A program made the position numbers and the translations under genes. From positions 1-64,000 of the forward strand of contig NZ_SCSK01000054.1 of NCBI RefSeq assembly GCF_004297875.1: 64,000 nucleotides of DNA. The letters are read 5' to 3'. This DNA is from Pandoraea sp. (GTDB lineage: Bacteria > Pseudomonadota > Gammaproteobacteria > Burkholderiales > Burkholderiaceae). Under the pieces are notes generated by a model that saw only the letters and a list, made by a program, of their open reading frames with translations, was not told the DNA's origin and made no database searches. This document shows, piece by piece, positions 26,632 to 37,568 of the stretch (the first letter of the stretch is position 1; every line of letters starts with the position of its first letter).

Positions 26632-27741
26632 ATGAAAAACAAGGTCATGCTGAGCATCGCGATGGCGATTGCCTGCACGCTGCCAGCGCTGCCAGCGTTA
26701 TCGGCCGCGGCCAACGACACGACGCTCAATGTCTACAACTGGTCCGACTATATTGCCAAGGACACGATACCGAATTTCGAGAAGGAAACCGGCATCAAGG
26801 TGCGCTATGACAATTACGATAGCGACGACACCCTGCAGGCCAAGCTGCTGACCGGCAATTCCGGTTACGACATCGTCGTGCCGACCAGCAACTACGCCGG
26901 CAAGCAGATCGCCGCGGGCATCTTCATGCCGCTGGACAAGTCGCAACTGCCCAACCTGAAATACCTCGATCCGCAATTGATGGCGCTGGTGGCCGGCGCC
27001 GACCCGGGCAACAAGTATGTGGTGCCGTGGGCCTATGGCACTACCGGGCTGGGCTACAACGTGACCAAGGTGCAGCAGATCCTCGGCAAGAACGTGCCGC
27101 TGGATAACTGGGACATCCTGTTCAAGCCGGAATATATCTCCAAGCTCAAGAGCTGCGGCGTATCGGTGCTTGATGCGCCCGACCAGATGTTTGCCGCGAC
27201 GCTGCATTACATGGGGCGCGACCCGAACAGCACCAATCCGGCGGACTACCGCGCGGCGCTGGGCGTGCTCAAGAAGATCCGCCCGTACATCACCCAGTTC
27301 AATTCGTCGGGTTACATCAACGATCTGGTCGGCGGCGACGTCTGCTTTGCGTTCGGCTGGTCGGGCGACGTGGTGATTGCCAAGCATCGCGCGCAGGAAG
27401 CCAAGAAGCCGTACAAGATCGAGTACTACATCCCCAAGGGTGGCGCGCCGGTATGGTTCGACGTGATGGCGATCCCCAAGGATGCGCCGCACAAGGAGGC
27501 CGCGCTGAAGTGGATCAACTACATCGAGACGCCGCAGGTTCATGCTGCGATCACCAACGCGGTGTACTACCCGAGCGCCAATCTCGAGGCGCGAAAGTAT
27601 GTCAGGAAAGACGTGGCGAACGATCCGGCCGTCTATCCGCCGCCCGCCGTGCTGAAGACGTTGTTCTTGCTGAAACCCTTGCCGATCAATATCCAGCACC
27701 TCGAGACTCGCCTGTGGACCGAGTTTAAAACGGGGTATTGA
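26632..27741 (+). CDS. potF: Putrescine-type polyamine ABC transporter, periplasmic binding protein
   Basis: The 369-residue protein has a Sec signal peptide (about 1-25, ending SAAA). The PotD/PotF fold is recognised by LNVYNWSDYIAKDTIPNFEKETGIKV, YDNYDSDDTLQAKLLTGNSGYDIVVP and VPWAYGTTGLGYN. It binds putrescine or a related polyamine in the periplasm and delivers it to PotHI. The ATG follows CGGAGAACGG. It is the first gene of a complete potFGHI operon, and a terminator-like hairpin stands between it and potG. Confidence 0.93.
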   Translation: MKNKVMLSIAMAIACTLPALPALSAAANDTTLNVYNWSDYIAKDTIPNFEKETGIKVRYDNYDSDDTLQAKLLTGNSGYDIVVPTSNYAGKQIAAGIFMPLDKSQLPNLKYLDPQLMALVAGADPGNKYVVPWAYGTTGLGYNVTKVQQILGKNVPLDNWDILFKPEYISKLKSCGVSVLDAPDQMFAATLHYMGRDPNSTNPADYRAALGVLKKIRPYITQFNSSGYINDLVGGDVCFAFGWSGDVVIAKHRAQEAKKPYKIEYYIPKGGAPVWFDVMAIPKDAPHKEAALKWINYIETPQVHAAITNAVYYPSANLEARKYVRKDVANDPAVYPPPAVLKTLFLLKPLPINIQHLETRLWTEFKTGY

Positions 27742-27788
27742 TGCGCGCCGCGCGGCGCGGCGACGTGTTTGACGCGTGTTTCAAGACA

Positions 27789-27814
27789 GCCTCCGGCGTG
27801 CCGGGGGCTTTTTT
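27789..27814 (+). terminator. Intra-operon hairpin with T6 tract between potF and potG
   Basis: GCCTCCGGC (27789-27797) can pair with GCCGGGGGC (27800-27808), with one G-U wobble, and six T follow at 27809-27814. This is a standard intrinsic terminator shape. Inside the operon it would reduce read-through, so potF mRNA would exceed that of the membrane and ATPase genes. Confidence 0.65.
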
Positions 27815-27839
27815 CGAGTTGAAGAGGGTGGAGTCGATA

Positions 27840-28969
<1,130 letters not shown>

Positions 28970-28973
<4 letters not shown>

Positions 28974-29881
28974 AAAATCAACCATTGACCAAGCGCGGCT
29001 GGTTGACGGGCCGCTCTGTCGTGATCGGCGGCCCGTTTCTGTGGCTGCTGCTGTTTTTTTTCGTGCCGTTCGTGCTGGTGGTCAAGATCAGCTTCGCGGA
29101 TTTGCGTCTGGGGATTCCGCCGTATACCGATCTGGTGACGCTCAAGGACGGTGTCGCGCATATCGCGATCTACTTCACCCACTACGCGGAGCTGTTCGCC
29201 GACAGCCTGTACTTCGAGGCGTACCTGAGCTCGCTGAAGATCGCCGGCATCTCGACCCTGTTGTGCCTGCTGCTGGGCTATCCGATGGCGTACTACATCG
29301 CCCGCTCGAATCCGGCCACGCGCAACCTGTTGATGATGGGTGTGATGCTGCCTTTCTGGACCTCGTTCCTGATTCGCGTGTATGCGTGGATCGGCATTCT
29401 GAAGAACAACGGGCTGCTCAATAATGCGCTGATGTCGATCGGCCTGATCCATCAGCCGATCGCGCTGTATCACACCAATACCGCGGTCTATATCGGCATG
29501 GTCTATTCGTATTTGCCGTTCCTGGTGATGCCGCTCTACGCGCACCTGGTCAAGATGGATTTCACGCTGCTCGAGGCGGCCTACGACCTGGGGGCGCGCC
29601 CCTGGAAAACCTTCGTCCACGTGACCCTGCCGCTGTCGAAGAACGGCATCATTGCTGGCTGCCTGCTGGTGTTTATCCCGGCGGTTGGCGAGTATGTCAT
29701 TCCTGAATTGCTGGGTGGCGCGAATACGCTGATGATCGGCCGTGTGATGTGGGACGAGTTCTTCAGCAACTCCGACTGGCCGATGGCATCGGCAGTGACG
29801 TGCGCAATGGTGCTTTTGTTGCTGGTGCCGATGATGCTGTTCCAGTATTTCCAGATGCAGCAAATGGAGCAGCGCCGATGA
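28970..29881 (+). CDS. potH: Polyamine ABC transporter permease
   Basis: The 303-residue inner-membrane protein has six predicted helices and the ABC-permease EAA loop EAAYDLGARPWKTFVHVTLPLSKNGI. The sequence PFWTSFLIRVYAWIGILKNNG is typical of PotB/PotH. It begins at the ATG overlapping the potG stop, and its own stop overlaps the potI start by four bases. It forms the polyamine channel with PotI. Confidence 0.92.
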
Positions 29882-30699
29882 TCAAGCCCAATCGCACCCT
29901 GCAGTGGCTCTCGCTTGGCGTCGGCTTTTTGTTTCTCTACATCCCGATTCTCAGCCTGGTGGTCTATTCGTTCAATGCCTCGGAGCTGGTGACGGTATGG
30001 AGCGGCTTTTCGCTCAAGTGGTATGCCGCCATGTGGCACGACACCGAGTTGATCAACGCGGCGTGGCTATCACTGAAAATCGCGCTGATGACGGCCTTCG
30101 CGTCGGTGCTCATCGGCACCTGGGCCGGCTTCGTGCTGGCCCGCATGGGACGCTTTCGCGGCGTGACGCTCTTCAATGGACTGATCAGCGCGCCGCTGGT
30201 GATCCCGGAAGTGATTCAGGGCATTTCGCTGCTGCTGCTGTTCGTCGAGATGGGCAAGCTGCTCGGCTGGCCTTCGCAGCGCGGCATGTTCACGATCTGG
30301 ATCGGTCACGTGATGCTGTGCGTCTCGTATGTGGCGATCATCGTGCAGTCGCGCCTGCGCGATCTCGATCCGGCGCTGGAGGAGGCCGGCCTCGATCTGG
30401 GCGCGACGCCGCTGCGGGTGTTCTTCAGCATCACGCTGCCGATCATCTCGCAGGCGCTGATCTCGGGGTGGCTGCTGTCGTTCACGCTATCGGTCGACGA
30501 TGTCGTGACCTCCGCCTTTCTTTCCGGACCAGGGTCGACCACGCTGCCGCTGGTGGTGTTCTCGCGCGTGCGTCTCGGGCTCAACCCCGAAATGAACGCA
30601 CTCGCGACGCTCTTCATCACCGTGGTGACGATCGGCGTGGTCGTTGCCAATCACTTCATGCAGGCGGCCGAACGCCGTCGGGTGGCACTGGCGGCGTAA
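29878..30699 (+). CDS. potI: Polyamine ABC transporter permease
   Basis: The 273-residue inner-membrane protein has six predicted helices and an EAA loop EEAGLDLGATPLRVFFSITLPIISQAL. LYIPILSLVVYSFN near the start and SVDDVVTSAFLSGPGSTTLPL near the end are typical of PotC/PotI. It is the second half of the membrane channel and the last gene of the operon. The next gene is convergent. Confidence 0.92.
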   Translation: MIKPNRTLQWLSLGVGFLFLYIPILSLVVYSFNASELVTVWSGFSLKWYAAMWHDTELINAAWLSLKIALMTAFASVLIGTWAGFVLARMGRFRGVTLFNGLISAPLVIPEVIQGISLLLLFVEMGKLLGWPSQRGMFTIWIGHVMLCVSYVAIIVQSRLRDLDPALEEAGLDLGATPLRVFFSITLPIISQALISGWLLSFTLSVDDVVTSAFLSGPGSTTLPLVVFSRVRLGLNPEMNALATLFITVVTIGVVVANHFMQAAERRRVALAA

Positions 30700-30713
30700 G
30701 GCCAGGGCAGGGC

Positions 30714-31154
30714 TCACGGGAGGCGTGTTGCCTGTGGCAGGCGAGCCAGCGTTTGGGTATCGGGCGCGCCGTCGAAGTACTTCCGCAAGGCGGTGCGAAA
30801 CGGCTCGCCATCGGCAGCGGCGCATGAGAACAGTGTCATCGATGAGTGAAATTTCAGGTCGTCCGGTGCGCCGAAAATTTGTGTGACAGGGCGCCCTTCG
30901 ATACTGTTGACGAGTTGCGTGCACGCGCGCAAGCGCTCGCCGAGCACCGGGTGCTCGAGATAGGCATGGGCCTCGGCAAGCGATCCGATCGCATAGCGCT
31001 GGGCCATCGGACTTTGCCCGAGCCCCTGCATCTGCGGGAACACGAACCACATCCAGTGGCTGCGCTTGCGGCCGGCCCGCAATTCGTCGCACACCCGCGC
31101 ATAGACCGGGTCTTGTGCCTCGACAAAACGCTGCAGATCATAAGGGTCTTCCAT
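30714..31154 (-). CDS. DUF1810-family protein
   Basis: The 146-residue soluble protein matches DUF1810: YDLQRFVEAQDPVYARVCDELRAGRKRSHWMWFVFPQ at the start, IGSLAEAHAYLEHPVLG in the middle and DDLKFHSSMTLF near the end. The family has no established function; it is sometimes annotated as calpastatin-like without evidence. It is monocistronic and convergent with potI, with only 14 bases between the stops. Confidence 0.85.
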   Translation of the reverse strand: MEDPYDLQRFVEAQDPVYARVCDELRAGRKRSHWMWFVFPQMQGLGQSPMAQRYAIGSLAEAHAYLEHPVLGERLRACTQLVNSIEGRPVTQIFGAPDDLKFHSSMTLFSCAAADGEPFRTALRKYFDGAPDTQTLARLPQATRLP

Positions 31155-31559
31155 GTCGTGCTCCTTGCGGGCGTGCCGCGTCGGCTCGTTTGGTCAGGCA
31201 CAGGGGGGAGCGAATGTCGGTGTCCATGTCGGATGTCGGATCGGGATGCAACTTCAATTCTCGGCGCTCTGACCATTATTCATGGCGGGCAACGGCCAGA
31301 AAATTTTTCCGCCAGGCGTCTTGCGCCGCAACCGCTTGTTGCACACCGCATTGCAGATTTATCACGTTTTGCCACTGGACGTCGGGCCGGCATCCTCTTA
31401 GAATGCCGCATCTTTTTGTGTGAGCGGGGGCGAGTTGCGGCCGGATTTCATCTTGACTTCCGAACTCCGTCGCTCTCATACTAAAAAAGGGGCCCAATAA
31501 GAATAATATTCATCAGTATTGTTCCGGGTTGAAATAATTCCTCAAAAAGGAGAATTTCC
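31155..31559. other. Intergenic region upstream of the glnH-type gene
   Basis: These 405 bp separate the divergent DUF1810 and glnH-type genes. The right-hand part is AT-rich and carries a recognisable promoter (31453-31482) and the ribosome site AAAGGAGA before TTG 31560. I see no RNA gene or further operator with confidence. Confidence 0.4.
31453..31482 (+). promoter_or_regulatory. Candidate sigma-70 promoter for glnHPQ
   Basis: TTGACT at 31453-31458 and CATACT at 31477-31482 have an 18-base spacer and match the -35 and -10 consensus at 5 and 4 of 6 positions. The position, about 75 bp before the TTG start, leaves a normal leader. Confidence 0.5.
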
Positions 31560-32372
31560 TTGAAAAACAAATCACTTTTTACAGCACTTGCTGCTCCGCT
31601 GATCGCCGGACTGGCTTTTTCCGTTTGCGCCACGACCGCCTCGGCTGCCGGCAAAAACTCCATCGTCGTGGGCGCGGACACCACCTTCCCGCCGTTTGAA
31701 ACCGAAGTGAATGGCAAGGTGACGGGTTTCGACATCGACATGATCGAAGCCATCGCCAAGGCCGAAGGCATGACCGTCGAGATCAAGACGATGCCGTTCA
31801 ACGGGATCATCCCCAGCCTGCAGGCCGGTTCGGTCGACGCCGCAGTGGCTGGCATCACGATCAAGAAGAGCCGCATGCAGAGCGTCGATTTCAGCGATGC
31901 CTACTACAAGTCGGGCTTGTCGGTGCTGGTCATGAAGGATTCGAAAATCAAGGATTTCGCTGATCTGAAGGGCCACGTGGTTGCCACCAAGAAGGCGACC
32001 TCGTCGGTTGACTACATGACCAGCCACGGCATCGATCCGAATTACATCAAGCAATTCCAGGACATCGACACGGCCTACCAGGCACTCGAAACCGGCGGCG
32101 CCGATGCCGTGGTGTTCGATAATCCGGTGAACGTGAATTTCAAGACCGCGCATCCGAACGTGAAGGTCGTGGGCCCGCTGCTGACCGGCGAATACTACGG
32201 TATCGCGATCAGCAAGAAGGATCCGACGCTGGTCAAGAAGATCAATGACGGCCTGGCCAAGATCAAGAAGAGCGGCGAATATCACCAGCTGTTCGTGAAG
32301 TATTTCGGCGGCGATGTGAGCGGCGCGGTCAACGGCGTCGAGAAGCCGGCTGCCGTGGCAGTGAGCGACTAA
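31560..32372 (+). CDS. glnH: Polar amino-acid ABC transporter, periplasmic binding protein (GlnH-like)
   Basis: The 270-residue protein has a Sec signal peptide (1-29, ending ASAA) and the type 2 binding-protein fold: VGADTTFPPFE, GKVTGFDIDMIEAIA, MPFNGIIPSLQAGSVDAAVAGI and YYGIAISKKD. These match glutamine/glutamate/aspartate-binding proteins, but the exact ligand is not certain. Translation starts at TTG 31560 after AAAGGAGA. A strong terminator-like hairpin separates it from glnP. Confidence 0.88.
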   Translation: MKNKSLFTALAAPLIAGLAFSVCATTASAAGKNSIVVGADTTFPPFETEVNGKVTGFDIDMIEAIAKAEGMTVEIKTMPFNGIIPSLQAGSVDAAVAGITIKKSRMQSVDFSDAYYKSGLSVLVMKDSKIKDFADLKGHVVATKKATSSVDYMTSHGIDPNYIKQFQDIDTAYQALETGGADAVVFDNPVNVNFKTAHPNVKVVGPLLTGEYYGIAISKKDPTLVKKINDGLAKIKKSGEYHQLFVKYFGGDVSGAVNGVEKPAAVAVSD

Positions 32373-32405
32373 GCTTTCATTCATTTGCCGGGTCGGCATG
32401 ACAAG

Positions 32406-32440
32406 CGCGCGGTGCGGAGGTTGCACTGCGCGTTTTATTT
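32406..32440 (+). terminator. Intra-operon terminator-like hairpin between glnH and glnP
   Basis: CGCGCGGTGC (32406-32415) pairs with GCACTGCGCG (32423-32432) in ten base pairs, one a G-U wobble, around a seven-base loop, followed by TTTTATTT. This is an intrinsic terminator by shape. Partial read-through would give more binding protein than permease. Confidence 0.7.
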
Positions 32441-32503
32441 ACGGCGGCCCGGACAATCCATGGCAACAAATCAAGTCATTGCAAGCGATATAGGCCAAGG
32501 CTT

Positions 32504-33158
32504 ATGAATGTAATCTGGCAAAACCTGCCCGTCATCCTCGACGGCTTGCGCCTGACGATTCAGTACTCTCTGGTGGCCATCATCCTGATGGTGATCATTG
32601 GTCTGGTCGCGGCGCTGATGCGGTTGTCCCGCTTTGGCGTGCTGAACTGGATCTCCTCGGCGTATGTCGAGATCTTTCGTTCCACGCCGCTGCTGGTGCA
32701 GCTTTTCTTTATCGTGCTCGGCCTGCCGGCGATCCTGCCGGTCAACGAATGGTTCGGGCAACTGACTTATCCGATTCTGGCGGCGGCCTTCACGCTCAGC
32801 CTGAACGAGGGCGCCTACGTCACGGAAATCATTCGTGCCGGCATTCTGGGCGTCGACCGCGGCCAGAAGGAAGCGGCCTCGAGCATTGGCATGACCGGCT
32901 TTCAAACGATGCGCTACATCGTGCTGCCGCAGGCCTTCAAGCGCATGATTCCGCCGCTGGTCAATCAGGCCGCGCAAACGATCAAGGACACCTCCCTGCT
33001 GGCGCCGGTCGGCATCATCGAACTCGTCTATAAGGGCGAAATCGTGATTGCGTCGACCTTCGCCTCGTTCAAGATCTGGGGCCTGATCGCTACCCTGTAC
33101 TTCGTCATCATCTTCTCTGTATCGAAGTGCGCGTCTTATATGGAGAGGAGGCTTCAAG

Positions 33159-33172
<14 letters not shown>
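32504..33172 (+). CDS. glnP: Polar amino-acid ABC transporter permease (GlnP-like)
   Basis: The 222-residue inner-membrane protein is a His/Glu/Gln/Arg-type permease: [27 protein letters not shown] and the EAA loop [31 protein letters not shown]. It has about five membrane segments. It probably works as a homodimer with GlnQ. Its end overlaps the start of glnQ by 14 bases. Confidence 0.92.
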
Positions 33173-33881
<709 letters not shown>

Positions 33882-33900
33882 GGCGATTGCCGCAACCTCC

Positions 33901-33928
33901 GACGGCCCGGGTGCGCACCTGGGCCGTC
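33901..33928. terminator. Hairpin between glnQ and the convergent regulator gene
   Basis: GACGGCCCGGGTGC (33901-33914) is followed directly by GCACCTGGGCCGTC (33915-33928), a 28-bp near-perfect palindrome with one G-U position. Its place, 20 bp after glnQ and 38 bp before the convergent stop, fits a bidirectional terminator, though a long T-tract is absent. Confidence 0.6.
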
Positions 33929-33966
33929 ATGCGTTTACGAGCGGGTATTCCGATGAACGGCCAGGC

Positions 33967-34614
33967 TCAGATAACGCCATCTCGATGCATGGCCTGCGCG
34001 TCGATGCAACATACCAGCAACTCCGCGTCCCGCTTGCCCGTCGATAGATAGACATGGCCCACGGCGCTGTCGAAATAAAGGCTGTCACCGGTCTTCAGGT
34101 GGTAGGCTCGACCGTTCTCGAAGCGAAGTTCGAGCGTCCCGCTTAGCACGTACACGAACTCCTCGCCCGCGTGCCGGATGTAATCGGGAAACTCGTCCAT
34201 CGACCGCGCGCGGATATGACCGCGCATCGGCACCATGCGTTTGCCGGTCAGGTCGTTGGCAAGCATCCCGTACCGATAGGTCGGTGTCTCGTAAATCACT
34301 TCGTCGCCGGCCGCGGTGAACGAGGGCGCCAACGGGCCGGTGGCAGCGTCGCGCGTGCGCCCGAAGAGCTGGTCGAATTCCAGCGCCAGGGCGTGAGCAA
34401 GCGCAGCGAATTTATCGTACGTCAACGCAATATCGCCGCGTTCGGCTTTCGAGATGGTGGATACCGCAATCCCCGAAAGTTCGGACAAAGCCGCCAGCGT
34501 CAAGCCGCGCGTCTTGCGTGCTTGCCGGATGCGCGCGCCCACGGTCTTGTGATCGAGGACCAAGGGGGCGCCCGGGCTCGAGGAGTCCGTCGCCGTGGCG
34601 ACCGGTTTTGCCAT
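33967..34614 (-). CDS. XRE-family regulator with C-terminal cupin sensor domain
   Basis: The 215-residue protein has an XRE helix-turn-helix (about 24-78: VGARIRQARKTRGLTLAALSELSGIAVSTISKAERG) and a C-terminal cupin barrel (about 135-210: HAGEEFVYVLSGTLELRFENGRAYHLKTGDSLYFDS). This PuuR-like layout is common in regulators of amine and amino-acid catabolism. The ATG at 34614 is used; the frame extends upstream through the palindromic operator, which argues against a longer protein. It is divergent from the MFS-amidase-RidA-oxidoreductase operon, its likely target. Confidence 0.88.
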   Translation of the reverse strand: MAKPVATATDSSSPGAPLVLDHKTVGARIRQARKTRGLTLAALSELSGIAVSTISKAERGDIALTYDKFAALAHALALEFDQLFGRTRDAATGPLAPSFTAAGDEVIYETPTYRYGMLANDLTGKRMVPMRGHIRARSMDEFPDYIRHAGEEFVYVLSGTLELRFENGRAYHLKTGDSLYFDSAVGHVYLSTGKRDAELLVCCIDAQAMHRDGVI

Positions 34615-34640
34615 AAGTATTCCCACGCCGGTTAGGGTTT

Positions 34641-34678
34641 TATCGTATACGAGAATTTTATTTTTCTCATATATGATA
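34641..34678. promoter_or_regulatory. Double palindromic operator for the cupin-XRE regulator
   Basis: The 15-base arms TATCGTATACGAGAA (34641-34655) and TTCTCATATATGATA (34664-34678) are inverted repeats matching at 13 of 15 positions. Each arm also contains its own 10-bp palindrome: TCGTATACGA (34642-34651) and TCATATATGA (34667-34676), whose starts are 25 bases apart. This fits two cooperating dimers of the regulator covering both divergent promoters. Confidence 0.7.
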
Positions 34679-34719
34679 ACCCAGGTCGATTTCGCTATCA
34701 CCGCCTGGAGGGCCATATC

Positions 34720-36006
34720 GTGTCAACGCTTGCATTGGAAAAGGCCGGTCTGTCGAGGGCGAATGTCATTGCCGCGACCACGATCGGCGCTGCACTCGAG
34801 TTTTACGACTTCACGATCTATAGCTTTTTTGCGATCCAGATTGGGCAACTGTTTTTCCCGGCGGCCTCGCCAGTAAATCAGTTCCTGCTGTCGATCGCGG
34901 TGTTCGGCGTGGGGTTCGTCGTGCGGCCGCTCGGCGGTATCGTGATCGGCGCTTACGCGGATCGCGTCGGCCGCAAGAAAGCCATGGTGCTCACCATCAT
35001 GCTGATGGCGCTCAGTTGCGCGATGATCGCCTGCGCGCCACCTTACGCGGCGATCGGCATAGCCGCGCCGTTCATCGTGCTGAGCGCTCGCATTATTCAG
35101 GGCTTTGCCGCGGGCGGCGAGTTTGGCCCGGGCACCACGCTGCTGGTCGAATATGCCGACGACAACAGCCGCGCTTTCTTTGCCAGCTGGAATTTCGCCG
35201 CGTCGGCGCTGGGTCTGGCGCTGGGCGCGCTGGTGGCCACTCTGGTGCATGCCTCGCTCGACAAGGCGCAGGTGCTGGCTTGGGGCTGGCGTTTGCCGTT
35301 CGTGATTGGGGTGCTCGCTGCGCCCGCCGGCATGTTGGTTCGGCGCCGGCTGGAAGAAACGCTGAGTGTGCGCCAGACCGACGCCACACGGCCGGTCGGC
35401 GCATTGAAGGCGGCGTTGACCACGCATTGGAAATTGACCGTGCTGTGCACGCTTGCCGAATTGGGGGGCTCGGTGTCGGTGTACATTTCGGCGTTTTTTC
35501 TGCCCAGTTTCGCCGTGCGCACCCTGCATATCAGCCCTACAGCGGGTGTCGTCTCGGGGGTGGTCACCGCGCTTATACTGTTCATATCGGCTCCTGTGGC
35601 CGGGCGGCTGGCCGATTGCTTCAGTCGCAAGCGTGTGCTGGTCGTCTCGCGCGTTATTATGCTGCTGGGGATTTATCCGGCCTTTGCGCTGCTCGCGGCG
35701 CGTCCCACGCTGTCGATGTTATGCGTGGTCTCCGGCGTGCTCGCGGTGTTTGTCTCGGCGCAAATCGTGCCTGTGCTCGTCATGATTCCGGAGCAGTTTC
35801 CGAAGCATGTGCGGGCTACCGGCATCGCGCTCAGTTACGTCGTCAGCGCATCGTTTTTCGGCGGCTTCTCACCGCTTGTCGCCAGCTGGCTGGTGGCGCG
35901 CACCGGCGATCCGCTTTCGCCGGCCTGGTATGTTGCCGCCGCCTGCGCAGTCTCGCTGTTGCCGATGATCTGGCTCAAGGACCGCACCGGCCAGTCAATT
36001 GCCTGA
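34720..36006 (+). CDS. MFS transporter, metabolite:proton symporter type
   Basis: The 428-residue inner-membrane protein has 12 predicted helices, GAALEFYDFTIYSFFA in helix 1, GGIVIGAYADRVGRKKAM after helix 2 and RIIQGFAAGGEFGPGTTLLVEY in helix 4. These are marks of the metabolite:H+ symporter group, which takes up carboxylates, betaine or amino-acid-like compounds. The start is GTG 34720 after CTGGAGGG. It heads the operon with an amidase, RidA and an amino-acid oxidoreductase, so an amide or amino-acid derivative is a likely substrate. Confidence 0.85.
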   Translation: MSTLALEKAGLSRANVIAATTIGAALEFYDFTIYSFFAIQIGQLFFPAASPVNQFLLSIAVFGVGFVVRPLGGIVIGAYADRVGRKKAMVLTIMLMALSCAMIACAPPYAAIGIAAPFIVLSARIIQGFAAGGEFGPGTTLLVEYADDNSRAFFASWNFAASALGLALGALVATLVHASLDKAQVLAWGWRLPFVIGVLAAPAGMLVRRRLEETLSVRQTDATRPVGALKAALTTHWKLTVLCTLAELGGSVSVYISAFFLPSFAVRTLHISPTAGVVSGVVTALILFISAPVAGRLADCFSRKRVLVVSRVIMLLGIYPAFALLAARPTLSMLCVVSGVLAVFVSAQIVPVLVMIPEQFPKHVRATGIALSYVVSASFFGGFSPLVASWLVARTGDPLSPAWYVAAACAVSLLPMIWLKDRTGQSIA

Positions 36007-36017
36007 CAAGGAGCATG

Positions 36018-37547
36018 ATGAAACACAATAACCAACTCGTGGCCTTCTCGGCCGTTGAACTGCGCCGGCTGATCGGCACCAGGGAGATTTCGCCGGTCGA
36101 ACTGCTGGAGGCCTGCATCGAGCGCATCGAAGCTATCAATCCGGCCATCAATGCCATCACCGCGACTTGCTACCCTCAGGCGCGCGAGGCTGCCCGGGCC
36201 GCCGAGCGGGCGGTGCTGGCGGGCGAACCGCTGGGCCTGCTGCACGGACTGCCGCTGGGCGTCAAGGATCTGGAGGACACGGCCGGCTTGCTGACTACCT
36301 ACGGTTCGCCGTCCGCGCGCGGGCATGTGCCGCAACGCGACGTGGTGCTGGTCGAGCGCCTGCGCTCGGCCGGCGCCGTGCTGGTGGCCAAGACCAATGT
36401 GCCGGAGCTGGGCGCGGGCGCCAACACGCGCAACCCGGTGTGGGGCGCGACCGGCAATCCGTTCGACCCGGAACTGAACGCCGGTGGATCGTCGGGCGGC
36501 TCGGCCGCCGCACTCGCGTGCGATATGCTGCCGGTGTGCACCGGGTCGGACACTGGCGGATCGCTGCGTATCCCGGCCTCCAAATGCGGCGTGGTGGGCT
36601 TTCGTCCGTCGCCTGGGCTCGTGCCGAATTCGCGCCGGCTGCTGGGTTGGACGCCGATCTCGGTAGTCGGGCCGATGGGTCGCACGGTGGCCGATACGAT
36701 CCTGCAACTGGCCGCCACGGCCGGCATCTCGGCCGGCGATCCGCTGAGTTATGAGATCGATCCGCTGAATTTCGCGCCGCCGGCGCCGGTCGATTTGGGC
36801 ACCCTGCGCGTGGGCTGGACGGTGGATTTCGACAACTGCGATGTCGATGAGCGTATCGGCGCATTGTTCCGCGAGCGCATGGCGGCGATCAAGCCGATGT
36901 TTCGCGCGTGCGATGAAGTTCGCTTCGAACTGGGCGACGTGCATCGCTGCTTCGATGTGCTGCGCGCGGAGAGTTTCGTCGCGGGGCTGCGCGATGCGTA
37001 TGCGCGCGACCCTGGCGCGCTCGGGCCGAACACGCGGGCCAATTATGAGATGGGCGCGGCGATGACGCTGGCCGACAGCGCCTGGGCGCAAGCCGAGCAG
37101 ACGAGAATATTCCAGCGCTTCCAGTCGGTATTCGCCGATTACGACGTGATCATTTCACCAACCACGCCGGTCTCGCCGTTTCCATGGCGCGAATTGTATG
37201 CCGCGCAGATCAACGGGCGTGCCCAGGAAAACTACTACCGCTGGCTGGCGCTGACCTATATCGTCACGCTCACGACGCATCCGGCCATCACCATTCCCTG
37301 CGGTGTCGATCAATCGGGCATGCCGTTCAGCCTGCAGGTTGTCGGCCCGTTCCGCGGCGACCGCAAGACACTGGGTGTTGCCCACGCGATGGAGCAGGTT
37401 TTCGACGCCTCGGCAGCGTTGCGTCGCCCCCGCCCCGACCTGACCAAACTGATGCAGCCGACACCGGCGCTCAAATCGATCGTTACAGCACCGCCGATCT
37501 TCGACGCCGGCGCGACCGATCCGGGCCTGGGCAAGGCGGCACTCTAA
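36018..37547 (+). CDS. Amidase-signature family hydrolase
   Basis: The 509-residue protein has K83 (PLGVKDLE), S158 (GGSSGGS) and S182 (GSDTGGSLRIP), with exactly the 75- and 24-residue spacings of the amidase triad. The length is usual for catabolic amidases. It should hydrolyse an amide or N-acyl amino acid brought in by the upstream MFS protein. Two ATGs (36015, 36018) follow AAGGAG; the second has the better spacing. It lies 11 bases after the MFS stop and 21 before the RidA gene. Confidence 0.9.
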   Translation: MKHNNQLVAFSAVELRRLIGTREISPVELLEACIERIEAINPAINAITATCYPQAREAARAAERAVLAGEPLGLLHGLPLGVKDLEDTAGLLTTYGSPSARGHVPQRDVVLVERLRSAGAVLVAKTNVPELGAGANTRNPVWGATGNPFDPELNAGGSSGGSAAALACDMLPVCTGSDTGGSLRIPASKCGVVGFRPSPGLVPNSRRLLGWTPISVVGPMGRTVADTILQLAATAGISAGDPLSYEIDPLNFAPPAPVDLGTLRVGWTVDFDNCDVDERIGALFRERMAAIKPMFRACDEVRFELGDVHRCFDVLRAESFVAGLRDAYARDPGALGPNTRANYEMGAAMTLADSAWAQAEQTRIFQRFQSVFADYDVIISPTTPVSPFPWRELYAAQINGRAQENYYRWLALTYIVTLTTHPAITIPCGVDQSGMPFSLQVVGPFRGDRKTLGVAHAMEQVFDASAALRRPRPDLTKLMQPTPALKSIVTAPPIFDAGATDPGLGKAAL

Positions 37548-37568
37548 ACCCCTTTATCGAGGAATCTC

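Noticed and set aside
35016..36014. N-terminal extension of the second amidase frame back into the MFS gene
   Set aside because: It overlaps the MFS gene out of frame; the amidase starts after AAGGAG at 36015-36018.
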